From Acholeplasmataceae bacterium UBA6235 (lineage in GTDB: Bacteria > Bacillota_I > Bacilli_A > Acholeplasmatales > UBA5453), in contig DJWH01000033.1 of NCBI GenBank assembly GCA_002441525.1, positions 6,308 to 70,307 on the forward strand: DNA of 64,000 bases, written 5' to 3'. Shown piece after piece: positions 43,282 through 52,100 of the stretch. A program made the translations under genes and the position numbers. Under the pieces are notes generated by a model. The model worked only from the letters and a program-made list of their open reading frames with translations. It was not told the DNA's origin and searched no databases. How positions within the stretch are numbered: the first letter of the stretch is position 1; each line of letters opens with the position of its first letter.

Positions 43282-43722
43282 TTATTCCTCCTTGTTGTGA
43301 AGCAATGCTTGTTCAGCTGCTTTCCATGCAAGTGTGGCACATTTGATTCTGGCTGGAAATTGTGCAACACCATGATATGCTAAAGCGTCCCCTTTTAGAA
43401 TATTTGGATCGTATGGTTCATTCGTCAACATTTGATAGTAAGCTTGGATGATGGATAAACCTTCTGCTTTGGTATGATTCTTAAGCGTAATGCTCATCAC
43501 ACTCGCACTTGAACAACAAATACTGCATCCAGTCCCTTGATGTCTAATGTCGGTGATGATGCCATCGGTCTCCTTCAACTGTACAGTCATATCGTCACCA
43601 CAGGATGGGTTGTGTAAATGAACTGTAAAATAGGAAGGGTCTTGTACCAAGCCTTTGTTGTATGGATTTTTATAATGATCCATGATGACTTGACGATATA
43701 AATTTTCTAATTGTGAACTCAT
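43282..43722 (-). CDS. sufU: SufU-type Fe-S scaffold/sulfur transfer protein
   Basis: 146 residues. The three zinc-binding cysteines are visible: [12 protein letters not shown] (about residue 40), [14 protein letters not shown] (about 65) and [10 protein letters not shown] near the end. SufU accepts sulfur from SufS in Firmicutes and helps move it to SufBCD. The extra CC after GTGCSI is as in other SufU-like sequences. Coupled closely to sufS and sufB. Confidence 0.93.
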   Translation of the reverse strand: MSSQLENLYRQVIMDHYKNPYNKGLVQDPSYFTVHLHNPSCGDDMTVQLKETDGIITDIRHQGTGCSICCSSASVMSITLKNHTKAEGLSIIQAYYQMLTNEPYDPNILKGDALAYHGVAQFPARIKCATLAWKAAEQALLHNKEE

Positions 43723-43733
43723 GTATTTTCTCC

Positions 43734-44939
43734 TTAAAACGCTTTAAAGAAACGAACCGCTTCTTTGACGCTTTCTACAAATCGATCGGCATCTTCATAA
43801 TCATTATAGATATAGAATGTCGCACGCAAGGTAGCCAATTGCTTCAACCATTTGGTAATGAGTTGAGCACAGTGGTGACCTGCACGTAAGCACACTTGAT
43901 TTTGGTCGAAAATGCTGGCTGCATCATGTGGATGAACGTAATCCACATTGAATGTAATGATGCCTGTTTCAGAGGTTGGGTTGTAAACTGTAATGCCTTC
44001 AACAGATTTCAACTTCTCTAATGTATATTGATGTAGTGCGTGCACGTGTGCGTGAATTTCATCAAAACCAATCGATTCAATGAATTCGATGGCTATACCT
44101 AAACCGATGGCACCAGAAATGATGGGGGTCCCTGCTTCAAAACGGTATGGGGTATCCTTCCAGGTTGCCCCTGAAAGTTCGACTTGGTCGACCATGTCAC
44201 CACCGAATTCGGTTGGTTCCATTTTGTTAAGTAGGTGTTTTTTCCCATAGAGGACACCGATGCCGGTTGGCCCTAAAATCTTGTGGCCTGAGAAGGCAAG
44301 AAAATCGGCATTTAAGGCGGTGACATCGATTTTCATGTGTGGTGCAGCTTGGGCTGCATCCACGACAACTATCGCATTTTTTTGATGTGCCAAATCGATG
44401 ATTTCTTTGATGGGGGTAATATAACCCATCACATTAGATACATACGTTAACGCAACCACTTTGGTGTTGTCTGTTAATACAGATTTAAACGCTTCTACGG
44501 TAATACGTCCTTCTGAATTTAGTGGGACATATACTAGGGTTGCACCTGTATTTTTAGCAACTTGCATCCACGGTAAAACCGATGAATGGTGTTCTAATTC
44601 GGATGTGATGATTTCATCCCCAGGTTTCAATTGCTTTTGATAGCTAGATGCGACTAAATTAAGGGATGCTGTGGTACCACGGGTAAAGACGATTTCTTCA
44701 AATTTTGCATTTAAAAAGCGTGCTACCGTGGTTCTTGCTGCTTCATACAAATCGGTCGCTTCATAAGATAACCCGTATACACCACGATGGACATTGACAC
44801 CTAATTTTGAATAATAGTGATCAACGACATCGATGACGTTTTTTGGTTTTAATGATGAGGCCGCTGTATCTAAATATACCAGTTTAGGATTATGGTCGTA
44901 AATGGGGAATTGTTGACGTATTTGTTTGACATCTAACAT
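43734..44939 (-). CDS. sufS: Cysteine desulfurase SufS
   Basis: PLP enzyme giving sulfur to SufU. 401 residues from the ATG at 44939, four bases after the sufD stop; a longer frame overlaps sufD and lacks support. The PLP lysine is in FSGHKILGPTGIGVLYGK near 235, the catalytic cysteine in RAGHHCAQ near 370, and HHSSVLPW and VDAAQAAPH are further markers. It may also feed sulfur to ThiI, which lacks its own rhodanese domain. The ribosome site is weak, suggesting coupling to sufD. Confidence 0.96.
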   Translation of the reverse strand: MLDVKQIRQQFPIYDHNPKLVYLDTAASSLKPKNVIDVVDHYYSKLGVNVHRGVYGLSYEATDLYEAARTTVARFLNAKFEEIVFTRGTTASLNLVASSYQKQLKPGDEIITSELEHHSSVLPWMQVAKNTGATLVYVPLNSEGRITVEAFKSVLTDNTKVVALTYVSNVMGYITPIKEIIDLAHQKNAIVVVDAAQAAPHMKIDVTALNADFLAFSGHKILGPTGIGVLYGKKHLLNKMEPTEFGGDMVDQVELSGATWKDTPYRFEAGTPIISGAIGLGIAIEFIESIGFDEIHAHVHALHQYTLEKLKSVEGITVYNPTSETGIITFNVDYVHPHDAASIFDQNQVCLRAGHHCAQLITKWLKQLATLRATFYIYNDYEDADRFVESVKEAVRFFKAF

Positions 44940-44943
44940 AAGT

Positions 44944-45819
44944 TTATAGTCTTTGATTGACCAAAGAAACAAAACGTTCTTTGAGAGGTTCATCTTCGAT
45001 TTCGGAGATGATTGGATTTAAGAATCCATTGATCATTAAGCGTTCAGCATCTGGACGAGTTAATCCTCTGCTCATCAAATAATAAACGCTATTTTCATCC
45101 AATTTACCGATGGTTGCCCCATGTCCAGCTTTGACGTCATATTCATCAATCAATAAGATTGGATTTACTTCAATGATGGCTTGGTCACTTGCAATAATAC
45201 CTTTTAAACTTTGATAAGCGTCGGCTTGTTTCATCCCTTTAAGGATTTTTTCAACCCCATTAAGGATGACTCGGCCATTCGAGTTTGCAATCGCGATGTT
45301 GTGCATGGTACCCGTGGAATTTGGTGCAGCATGTACGATTTCGATGTCGATGACTTGATTATTGTCCGTTGAACTGATAGCGACTGCTCTGAGTTTAACG
45401 TTCGCACCTTGGCCTACCAATTTCGCATTCATTTTTGCGTTGATGACATTGGACACAAATCCACCGATTAAATCGAGTTGTGCATCTTTTTCAGCAACGA
45501 AATAATGTTGTAAGTTTGCGTTCTTGCTAGCTAGGTCACAAACCAATAGATATTTGACATTGGCATTTGGTTTGCCTGTAAGTTTAATATTATAGGTGTT
45601 TGGATTGATATCTGCACTCGCAATCTCTAAAATGAGTTTCACTTCTGCGGATTCTCCAACCACGATTTCTAAAGATTCATTGTTATCGTCTTTGAGTGTG
45701 ATTTTGATTGGGTCTTCGAATGTTTGATTTCTTTGAATGGACAATACTTGTTCATCAAATGTAATCCCTTTGGGTAAAGAGCCTTGAACTTGATGATCTT
45801 TAATGACGATTTGATTCAT
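44944..45819 (-). CDS. sufD: Fe-S cluster assembly protein SufD
   Basis: 291 residues, shorter than the usual 420-435; the N-terminal part normally preceding the beta-helix is reduced. The C-terminal core is intact: PILLIDEYDVKAGHGATIGKLDENSVYYLMSRGL is the signature (key part YDVKAGHGATIG). It pairs with SufB around the SufC dimer. It follows sufC by one base. The compact length is a mild oddity but no frameshift is visible. Confidence 0.92.
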   Translation of the reverse strand: MNQIVIKDHQVQGSLPKGITFDEQVLSIQRNQTFEDPIKITLKDDNNESLEIVVGESAEVKLILEIASADINPNTYNIKLTGKPNANVKYLLVCDLASKNANLQHYFVAEKDAQLDLIGGFVSNVINAKMNAKLVGQGANVKLRAVAISSTDNNQVIDIEIVHAAPNSTGTMHNIAIANSNGRVILNGVEKILKGMKQADAYQSLKGIIASDQAIIEVNPILLIDEYDVKAGHGATIGKLDENSVYYLMSRGLTRPDAERLMINGFLNPIISEIEDEPLKERFVSLVNQRL

Positions 45820-45820
45820 A

Positions 45821-46594
45821 CTATTCGTTGTCCGTTTCTACAAAATCAATTCCCAATTCTTCTTTCACCCATTCGTAACCATTTTGGTCAATCTTTTCAA
45901 TCAATTCTTGACCACCACTAAGCACAATCTTACCATCAATCATGATATGAACATTCGTAGGTTTGATGTGATCTAAAATTCTTTGGTAGTGTGTAATTAA
46001 AATACAACCGAATTGGTCATTGACCATACCATTGACGTTTTCACCGACAACTCTAAGTGCATCGATGTCTAGACCTGAGTCGATTTCATCAAGCACTGCA
46101 AATTTAGGTTTTAACATTTTTAATTGAAGAATTTCATTGCGTTTCTTTTCACCACCAGAGAAACCTTCATTTAAATATCTGTGTGGTAGATCTTCACGCA
46201 TTTTTAATTCTTTAGCCGCTTTTTCATACTTGCCAATGAAATCAAATAAAGGAATTGGTTGACCATCGTTCTTCGCTTTCAATGCAGAACGCATGAAATC
46301 ACTGTTGGTAACACCAGGTACTTCTGCAGGGTATTGCATCGCAAGAAATAAACCTGCTCTTGCTCTTTCATCGACTTCGAGTTCTAGTAGGTTTTCGTCG
46401 TCTAAATAAACTTCACCTTCAGTAACTTCGTATTTAGGATGTCCCATCAATGCACTTGCAAGTGTGGATTTACCTGTTCCGTTCGGTCCCATAATGGCAT
46501 GAACTTCGCCACTTTTGACTATTAGATTGACTCCTTTTAGGATTTGTTTGTCTTCAATAGAGACATGTAAGTTGTTAATTGTTAGTGTTGACAT
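45821..46594 (-). CDS. sufC: SufC ATPase
   Basis: ABC-type ATPase of the Suf complex, 257 residues from ATG 46594 with AAGGAGG upstream. Walker A GPNGTGKSTLASAL, signature FSGGEKKRNEILQL (the SufC-type SGGEKKR), and Walker B FAVLDEIDSGLDIDAL. First gene of the suf operon. The promoter has a TATAAT about 27 bases upstream and a poor -35. Confidence 0.97.
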   Translation of the reverse strand: MSTLTINNLHVSIEDKQILKGVNLIVKSGEVHAIMGPNGTGKSTLASALMGHPKYEVTEGEVYLDDENLLELEVDERARAGLFLAMQYPAEVPGVTNSDFMRSALKAKNDGQPIPLFDFIGKYEKAAKELKMREDLPHRYLNEGFSGGEKKRNEILQLKMLKPKFAVLDEIDSGLDIDALRVVGENVNGMVNDQFGCILITHYQRILDHIKPTNVHIMIDGKIVLSGGQELIEKIDQNGYEWVKEELGIDFVETDNE

Positions 46595-46615
46595 AGTATG
46601 TCCTCCTTGTACCAC

Positions 46616-46789
46616 ATGTATTATAACGCATTTAAAACGGTATATCTAATGATACACACTATTTATTATATTATTTATAATGGAATTGTGGGAAAAATTT
46701 GTGAAAATAACTGGTAATCGTTTTCATAAAAAAATAAAAGCATTTTCACAGTCGTTGTTGTTTTAATTTGTTTATAATGAAATTGTCAA
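46616..46789. promoter_or_regulatory. Divergent region between sufC and the structured RNA
   Basis: Holds the sufC promoter -10 on the minus strand and a plus-strand TATAAT (46774-46779) for the structured RNA. GGTAATCGTTTTCA (46713-46726) matches the cre consensus at 13 of 14 positions, but no gene it would control is obvious. Otherwise very AT-rich with nothing I can name. Confidence 0.45.
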
Positions 46790-46967
46790 AAGCGACACCG
46801 GTCCTTTTATGATCGAGCGATTGACCATTTACGTATTTTTTCTCCCAAAAAATACCTAAGCGTAACACCACGCATCATGATGTTTTGTTATTGATCTGCC
46901 ATCCTCAATAACGAAACATCTGTAAACGGTGATTTTTTTTTATTTACACCTTAGGGTGTTTTTTTAT
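46790..46967 (+). ncRNA. Unidentified highly structured RNA (ncRNA or leader) with terminator
   Basis: A TATAAT lies just upstream and a terminator (ACACC-TTAG-GGTGT then seven Ts) ends the region. Between them are four local hairpins inside a possible closing stem, CACC(G) (46796-46800) with CGGTG (46927-46931). The hairpins are GGTC/GACC (46800-46826), GTATTTTTT/AAAAAATAC (46833-46855), GCGT/ACGC (46860-46873), and a perfect 16-bp stem GATGTTTTGTTATTGA / TCAATAACGAAACATC (46879-46920). I compared it mentally with T-box, 6S, SRP, tmRNA and common riboswitches and found no match. No ORF of note lies inside. Confidence 0.6.
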
Positions 46968-47068
46968 AGAGATTCTTGTGTTTTTATCTCAATCTTTATC
47001 CATAGTTGACGATGGGTTGTGGTATAATAAAAACACGGATTTTTTCTATACAGAGAGGTACTTATCCT

Positions 47069-48010
47069 ATGATTAGTCGTAACAATGAAACAAAGATGCG
47101 TTATTTGATGTACACCATTGGTGCAATTCTATTCTTAGACATCATGGTCATCATCACAAACCTATACATCGCACCTATCCTGGATGGCTTTGGATTGCCA
47201 GATATTCTAATATATTTGAAAACATTGACATTCTTAATTTTGTTTGTCGTCATCAGCACATGGGTCAAAGATGACGGCTTTTCCCTATCAAAATCTACAT
47301 TAAGATTATTATTATGGCTCGGATTTTCTGTATTATGTACATACTTCTTCAGTGTTTACATGTACAAATATTACTTAATTGTGGATGTGCAAAACATCAT
47401 TAAAAATCAAATATTGGGTGGTAATCCTGCCTTAGTGTTTGATTTATCGAGAATCAATCTTCAACAATTGACCTACATTACAACAATATTCAGTGGTTTT
47501 AATTCAGAAATCATGTTATTCGTACAAGCCATGGTACTACAAGCATTGATCATCGGTACCAAGTCATTTGATATTCTAGATGAACCCGATACCATGTATG
47601 ATACATTCATGTTCGATAGTAAAATGTTCTACATCAGTATGTTACATGTGGTATTTGCATTCTTAACCATCAACTTATTAACATTTAGATACGAATTATT
47701 GAGTGCAATTGAGATTGGGGTCGCTATTGCAGCATTTGCAGTCGCAGTGGTTAACTTACTAACCAGCTCAGATGTGTTCAAAATGCGTAATAACTACTGT
47801 AAACAATCCAATTTCATTTCCTCACATCGTTTTATGATTTTACTTATGATTATCAATATCGTGTTATTCTCGCTACTGTTTGGTTATAACATTTATCTGA
47901 TAGCTATTTATTCCGGTACTTATCGTGTATGTGCTGCACTCTTAGCGCTTATAACTTCTATATATTTGCTAATCAAAACAAAATCCATCTTATCTTTAGA
48001 AAATAAATAG
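47069..48010 (+). CDS. Multi-pass membrane protein of unknown function
   Basis: 313 residues from the ATG at 47069, preceded by AGAGAGGT; an upstream in-frame ATG overlaps the promoter region. About eight hydrophobic segments are visible, for example TIGAILFLDIMVIITNLYI, TLTFLILFVVISTWV, LLLWLGFSVLCTYFFSVY and FMILLMIINIVLFSLLFG. The loops are short and carry no known motif. I do not recognise the family. It follows the structured RNA by about 100 bases, so that RNA could be its leader. A terminator follows. Confidence 0.75.
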   Translation: MISRNNETKMRYLMYTIGAILFLDIMVIITNLYIAPILDGFGLPDILIYLKTLTFLILFVVISTWVKDDGFSLSKSTLRLLLWLGFSVLCTYFFSVYMYKYYLIVDVQNIIKNQILGGNPALVFDLSRINLQQLTYITTIFSGFNSEIMLFVQAMVLQALIIGTKSFDILDEPDTMYDTFMFDSKMFYISMLHVVFAFLTINLLTFRYELLSAIEIGVAIAAFAVAVVNLLTSSDVFKMRNNYCKQSNFISSHRFMILLMIINIVLFSLLFGYNIYLIAIYSGTYRVCAALLALITSIYLLIKTKSILSLENK

Positions 48011-48013
48011 TAC

Positions 48014-48051
48014 TCCAACCCCTTACCTTTAAAAAGTTAGGGGGTTTTTCT
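48014..48051 (+). terminator. Terminator of the membrane protein gene
   Basis: Stem CCCCTTAC / GTTAGGGG with one mismatch, then a run of Ts. Confidence 0.75.
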
Positions 48052-48139
48052 TATTTAAATAATTTATTGTCAACTTACAACATCGTTTGATATGATTTGA
48101 CAGATTTGATAAACTACATACGTAAAAGAGGTTGACACC

Positions 48140-48367
48140 ATGAAACAGATCGATATCAATCAAAGCATCTCATCGCTGGTTAAAACATATCCTGAAATAA
48201 AAGACATTTTATATGGCTTGGGGTTTACTGAAATCGTAAAACCACAAATGTTGAATACTGTAGGCCGTTTTATGACCATCAAACATGGGTGTTCACTCAG
48301 ACATATTGATTTGACTTTGGTTTTAGATACATTTCGATCACAAGGTTTTGACATAGAGGGGGTATAA
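48140..48367 (+). CDS. DUF1858-domain protein
   Basis: 75 residues: IDINQSISSLVKTYPEIKDILYGLGF at the start is the DUF1858 pattern (SLVKTYPEIKDILYGLGF the core). This domain often precedes DUF438 proteins and hybrid-cluster-type redox systems, and its function is unknown. AAAGAGG precedes the ATG and the next gene starts one base after its stop. Promoter: TTGTCA with TATGAT upstream. Confidence 0.85.
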   Translation: MKQIDINQSISSLVKTYPEIKDILYGLGFTEIVKPQMLNTVGRFMTIKHGCSLRHIDLTLVLDTFRSQGFDIEGV

Positions 48368-48368
48368 A

Positions 48369-49577
48369 ATGAGTGAATTTATCAACAATAGACAACAAAA
48401 ATTAAAAGAAATTATCCGTGGTTTGCACAGCGGTACATCATTAGACGAAGCGAAAGCTTTATTTAAAGCCAATTTCGATGAAGTAACTACTGCTGAGATT
48501 TCTCAAATGGAACAAGCACTCATCAAAGAAGGTATGCAAGTCGATGAAATACAAAAACTATGTGATGTACATGCTGCAGTCTTCGAAGGTTCCATATCAG
48601 ACATCCATAGTTTCGGGGACCATACCAAGATTAAAGGACACCCTGTACAAGTGTTTTTTGAAGAAAATGCACGCATCGAAAAACTAATCAGTGAAGAAAT
48701 TGAGCCTTACTTATCACAGTCCGGTAAAACAGCTGAATTGATGTTACGTGTTGGTTATGATCGATTGAAGGAAATCCATCACCATTATGCTCGAAAAGAG
48801 TATTTGATGTTCCCGAAATTAGAAAAAAATGGCATCACTGCGCCACCTAAAGTCATGTGGGGTGTGGATGATGAAATTCGTGCTGAAATCAAAGAGATCA
48901 TTCGTCAATTGGGTGAAATCGACCATGATGAAGCGCATGTTAGAAAACTGATTCAAGCGAACATTCTCAGGGTTCGTGATATGGTATTCAAAGAAAACAA
49001 CATATTAATGCCATTGTTACTTGAAAACATGAATTTCTTCGATTGGGTCATCGTCGATTCATCGAGTGAAGAAATCGGATGGTTCTTGGAAAAACCGAAG
49101 GAATCTTGGAAACAAGAACGACCAAAAGACATCAACGAACCTGTACCACCTAAAGTAGAGAGTACAGTTGGTTCTGTACCATTTGATGCTGGGTCTCTCA
49201 CATTTGAAGAAGTCAATCACATGCTCAACGTTTTGCCATTTGATATGACTTTTGTCGATAAGGATGGTTTTGTGAAGTATTTCACTCAAGGGAAAGAACG
49301 CATTTTTGATCGACCTAAAACAATCATTGGGCGACACGTTTCGATGTGTCATCCCCCTGCCAGTGTTCACATCGTTGAAGAAATTGTCGAATCCTTCCGT
49401 TCTGGTAGAAAAGACAATGAAGATTTTTGGATCAAGCTAAAGGATATGTTTGTTTATATTCGCTACTTCGCAGTTCGAGATAAAGACAACAACTACTTGG
49501 GTACCTTAGAAATTACTCAAAACATTAAACCTATCCGTGATTTAGAAGGCGAAAAACGTCTCGTCTCAAAAGACTAA
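48369..49577 (+). CDS. DUF438 protein with hemerythrin-like and PAS regions
   Basis: 402 residues. The N-terminal DUF438 helix pair (RQQKLKEIIRGLHSGTSLDEAKALF) is followed by a hemerythrin-like four-helix part. Its candidate metal ligands are HPVQVFFEENARI, LKEIHHHYARKEYLMFPKLE and VRDMVFKENNILMPLLLEN. A PAS-type end follows: LNVLPFDMTFVDKDGFVKYFTQGKERIFDRP. Such proteins are thought to sense oxygen, NO or iron state. DUF1858 upstream and DUF454 downstream form a tight three-gene unit. Confidence 0.88.
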   Translation: MSEFINNRQQKLKEIIRGLHSGTSLDEAKALFKANFDEVTTAEISQMEQALIKEGMQVDEIQKLCDVHAAVFEGSISDIHSFGDHTKIKGHPVQVFFEENARIEKLISEEIEPYLSQSGKTAELMLRVGYDRLKEIHHHYARKEYLMFPKLEKNGITAPPKVMWGVDDEIRAEIKEIIRQLGEIDHDEAHVRKLIQANILRVRDMVFKENNILMPLLLENMNFFDWVIVDSSSEEIGWFLEKPKESWKQERPKDINEPVPPKVESTVGSVPFDAGSLTFEEVNHMLNVLPFDMTFVDKDGFVKYFTQGKERIFDRPKTIIGRHVSMCHPPASVHIVEEIVESFRSGRKDNEDFWIKLKDMFVYIRYFAVRDKDNNYLGTLEITQNIKPIRDLEGEKRLVSKD

Positions 49578-49936
49578 TGCGTTTAATATATATTATATTG
49601 GGATTTATATCTTTAGCCGTTGGTTTGATAGGTATCGTTTTGCCTGTTTTACCAACCACTCCATTTTTGTTATTGACCGTGTATTTCTTTGCGAAGGGTT
49701 CAAACCGATTCCACCGTTGGTTTATTCAAACTAAGATTTATCAGAAATACCTATCGGATTTTGTCGAACATCGAGCCATGAAACGTAAAGATAAATGGCA
49801 GCTCATGATTTTTGTTGATGTCATCTTGTTGATTACCATCTTCATCGTCCAACACTGGGCTGTAACGATTGTTCTCGTATTGATTGATATCATCAAATAT
49901 TGGTATTTCTTCACTCAAATCAAAACCGTAGAATAA
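49577..49936 (+). CDS. DUF454/YbaN-family membrane protein
   Basis: 119 residues. LGFISLAVGLIGIVLPVLPTTPFLLL at the N-terminus (core GIVLPVLPTTPFLLL) is the family signature, then FAKGSNRFHRWFI and two further hydrophobic segments near the C-terminus. Function unknown. The start ATG shares a base with the DUF438 stop (TAATG), so translation is coupled. Confidence 0.88.
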   Translation: MRLIYIILGFISLAVGLIGIVLPVLPTTPFLLLTVYFFAKGSNRFHRWFIQTKIYQKYLSDFVEHRAMKRKDKWQLMIFVDVILLITIFIVQHWAVTIVLVLIDIIKYWYFFTQIKTVE

Positions 49937-49947
49937 ATACACCTTAC

Positions 49948-49978
49948 TGTACTCAGTGCTTGAGTACAGTTTTTTTAT
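49948..49978 (+). terminator. Terminator of the DUF1858-DUF438-DUF454 operon
   Basis: Stem CTGTACTCA / TGAGTACAG with a 6-base loop and seven Ts. Confidence 0.9.
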
Positions 49979-50126
49979 AGAAAACACCTAATTCAAAGGA
50001 TGATATTGTCGTTTTATTTCACTTTATAAAAACATTCATTTTATGTGTTCATAATGAAAGCGTTTGTAATAATGTTTTAACATCCTTCAAAATAACTTAT
50101 TTCGAAATATATATGAAAGACTTGTT

Positions 50127-50135
50127 TGCTATAAT
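50127..50135 (+). promoter_or_regulatory. Extended -10 promoter of the response-regulator gene
   Basis: TGCTATAAT (TGn-TATAAT) with no matching -35, as expected for an extended -10 type. The leader of about 90 bases up to the ATG holds no clear motif. Confidence 0.6.
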
Positions 50136-50230
50136 ATACTTAAGGGGTTAAGATAAAAGCCTTATTTTTGCCCTAAAAAATATTCAAAAGCAATAAATAC
50201 GTAGAATCCATGACGTTTGAGGGAGTGTGT

Positions 50231-50914
50231 ATGGGTAACATTTTATTGATTTCGGATCGTCCCAAGCCTTATGACGATCTCATTGAACAGTTCAGAAGAA
50301 CTGATTTTCAAGTCGTTTCTAAAAAGTATGCAGCCGCAACTCAGAAAAAGACTGCAGAACAGATTTTCGATTTCGTATTATACGAAATCAAACCCACATT
50401 TGAAGCGAATGTGCAGTACTTATCACCGATTGTGAGAACAGGTACTGTCCCCATCTATGTCATTGGTGATGTCAGTGAATCCGATGAAATTGCCTATTAC
50501 AAATTAGGTGTTCAGGGGGTCATCAGGATTCCATTTAATCCAATCATTATTGCTGAACGGATATGCTCTATCATTCGGTTGTTAGAAAAGACCAGTAGAG
50601 TCATTCGTAAAGTAAAAATCGGTTCGGTTGAGATTGATTTACATAATCGTTATGTCAAAAAGCATGACGAGTATATTAGGCTAACCAATGTTGAGGCGAG
50701 AATTTTACGTATTTTATTCAACAACAAAAATCATATTGTTGAAAAAGATGCCATCATTCACTATGCTTGGGATGATGATGAATCCGCTACAGACAATGCG
50801 TTAAGCATTCATATTACACGCTTGAGAAATAAGATTGAATTTGATAAACAAAAACCACTAATCGATACGATTTGGGGTACTGGATATCGTTTAAACTACA
50901 ATATCCCGGAATAA
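50231..50914 (+). CDS. Atypical OmpR-family response regulator
   Basis: 227 residues from ATG 50231 with GGGAG upstream. The N-terminal receiver is degenerate: the start reads NILLISDRPKP without the usual acidic pair, the phospho-acceptor strand is FDFVLYEIKP with Glu at or near the Asp position, and the KPF-like element is RIPF. The C-terminal winged helix (ITRLRNKIEFDKQKPLIDTIWGTGYRL; core GTGYRL) is intact. It likely binds DNA without classical phosphorylation, or with a different signal. No histidine kinase is adjacent. Confidence 0.85.
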   Translation: MGNILLISDRPKPYDDLIEQFRRTDFQVVSKKYAAATQKKTAEQIFDFVLYEIKPTFEANVQYLSPIVRTGTVPIYVIGDVSESDEIAYYKLGVQGVIRIPFNPIIIAERICSIIRLLEKTSRVIRKVKIGSVEIDLHNRYVKKHDEYIRLTNVEARILRILFNNKNHIVEKDAIIHYAWDDDESATDNALSIHITRLRNKIEFDKQKPLIDTIWGTGYRLNYNIPE

Positions 50915-50933
50915 TTCATTCTTTATCAAGATA

Positions 50934-50967
50934 TGGAAATGTTAGTTTCCCCGGCTAACATTTTTTT
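50934..50967 (+). terminator. Terminator of the response regulator
   Basis: Stem AATGTTAG / CTAACATT with a 9-base loop and a T-run. Confidence 0.85.
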
Positions 50968-50976
50968 CTTTTTATA

Positions 50977-51010
50977 TCAAAAAAGACAATCGAGAAGATT
51001 GTCTTTTTGC
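50977..51010 (-). terminator. Terminator of the opp operon
   Basis: Stem AAAGACAATC / GATTGTCTTT with a 5-base loop; minus-strand T-run past the last gene. Confidence 0.85.
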
Positions 51011-51742
51011 TTAAATAAGTGTTTTTAATTGATCAACATGATACTTATAATACTGGCTTGGGCTGTAGGTATCCGAATATAACATCACCGCTTTGTTTGT
51101 GTTTTTATCTAACGCAACATTAATGACTGAAATGGTTTCTCGTTTGCTACGATAAAACACAATTTCTTTTAAAGCTTGCTTGTTAGATTCGTTTAATTCA
51201 TCTACAGGTTTGATTTGTGAAACCAGCATGCGAGATACTTTCATTTTCTTTTTTAATAATTCTTGATTCAGCTTATTGATTTCAACATCGGCTTTATCAG
51301 AAAAGAAAATCGGTTCGCTTGGACTCAATAAGACCAAAACTTGAAGAATATAGCGTCTTCTGATTCGATTAATATGGTCCTTTTCAGCCTTATAAAATAC
51401 TTTAAAGGTTTCTGCTTGACTATAGAGGACAAAATCCTTCTGACGGGCATAGGCCTCGAATACTGGGATTTCCTTCATATGGTTGAGTTCAAGTGGTCCA
51501 GATGCGTTTCGCATAATTCTAATCAAATAAGACACATTCTGAATACGGTCAAGATAAGATTTGAAAAACACAGATACAACCATCAACACGATGATTAATA
51601 AAAGAAAAACGATGAATTCCAGATTACTATCCTGGATGAGAAAACCTGCAGTGATTGCAACAGCACCAAACAATAAGAATACAACCAAATATAGAATATA
51701 AGTTCTTGTGAATTGCTGATTAATGCGTTTTAATTCATCCAT
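51011..51742 (-). CDS. Membrane protein of unknown function (opp operon, last gene)
   Basis: 243 residues. Two hydrophobic segments near the N-terminus (YILYLVVFLLFGAVAITAGFLI and FIVFLLLIIVLMVVSVFF) are followed by a long charged cytosolic part with HINRIRRRYILQVLVLL and KKKMKVSRMLVSQIKPV. I recognise no domain. It is last in the run after oppF, spaced one base from the previous small gene, so it is probably co-transcribed with the transporter. Function unknown. Confidence 0.7.
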   Translation of the reverse strand: MDELKRINQQFTRTYILYLVVFLLFGAVAITAGFLIQDSNLEFIVFLLLIIVLMVVSVFFKSYLDRIQNVSYLIRIMRNASGPLELNHMKEIPVFEAYARQKDFVLYSQAETFKVFYKAEKDHINRIRRRYILQVLVLLSPSEPIFFSDKADVEINKLNQELLKKKMKVSRMLVSQIKPVDELNESNKQALKEIVFYRSKRETISVINVALDKNTNKAVMLYSDTYSPSQYYKYHVDQLKTLI

Positions 51743-51743
51743 G

Positions 51744-52100
51744 TTAAATCACCGCCAAAATAATACCAATCACCATGACGATGCCCGACGCAATCAATAA
51801 TTCAATGAAAAACGTTGTTTTAACATCGTCTTCTTTAACCGATTGATAGTCTTTGAAGTTTGGATACTGTGTTTTGAAGTTTCTTGCAAATAATGACTTC
51901 ATTGCATAGCTAAATCCTTGAAAGACAACATAAGCTTTTGTCATCGCAACAATGGAAGGTAAAAATGTAATAATTCCCACAACGAAGAGCACATCACTGA
52001 GGGATGAAATGGTAAATGTGCTGCCCATAATCCACAAGTGGAGGATTAGGGCAAACACATTTAGAATGGTAAACAGAATAACCAATCGAACCTTATTCAT
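51744..52100 (-). CDS. Small membrane protein, DUF3899-like
   Basis: 118 residues with three or four membrane segments: VILFTILNVFALILHLWI, DVLFVVGIITFLPSIVAM, and TTFFIELLIASGIVMVIGIILAV at the end. The middle DVLFVVGIITFL resembles DUF3899, but this is a loose match. Its start shares a base with the oppF stop (TAATG), so it is coupled to the peptide transporter. Function unknown; perhaps an accessory of the importer. Confidence 0.6.
   Translation of the reverse strand: MNKVRLVILFTILNVFALILHLWIMGSTFTISSLSDVLFVVGIITFLPSIVAMTKAYVVFQGFSYAMKSLFARNFKTQYPNFKDYQSVKEDDVKTTFFIELLIASGIVMVIGIILAVI

Noticed and set aside
46790-46967. 6S RNA, SRP RNA, tmRNA or a known riboswitch
   Set aside because: None of the conserved landmarks (for example the SRP GGAA loop region or riboswitch cores) are visible.
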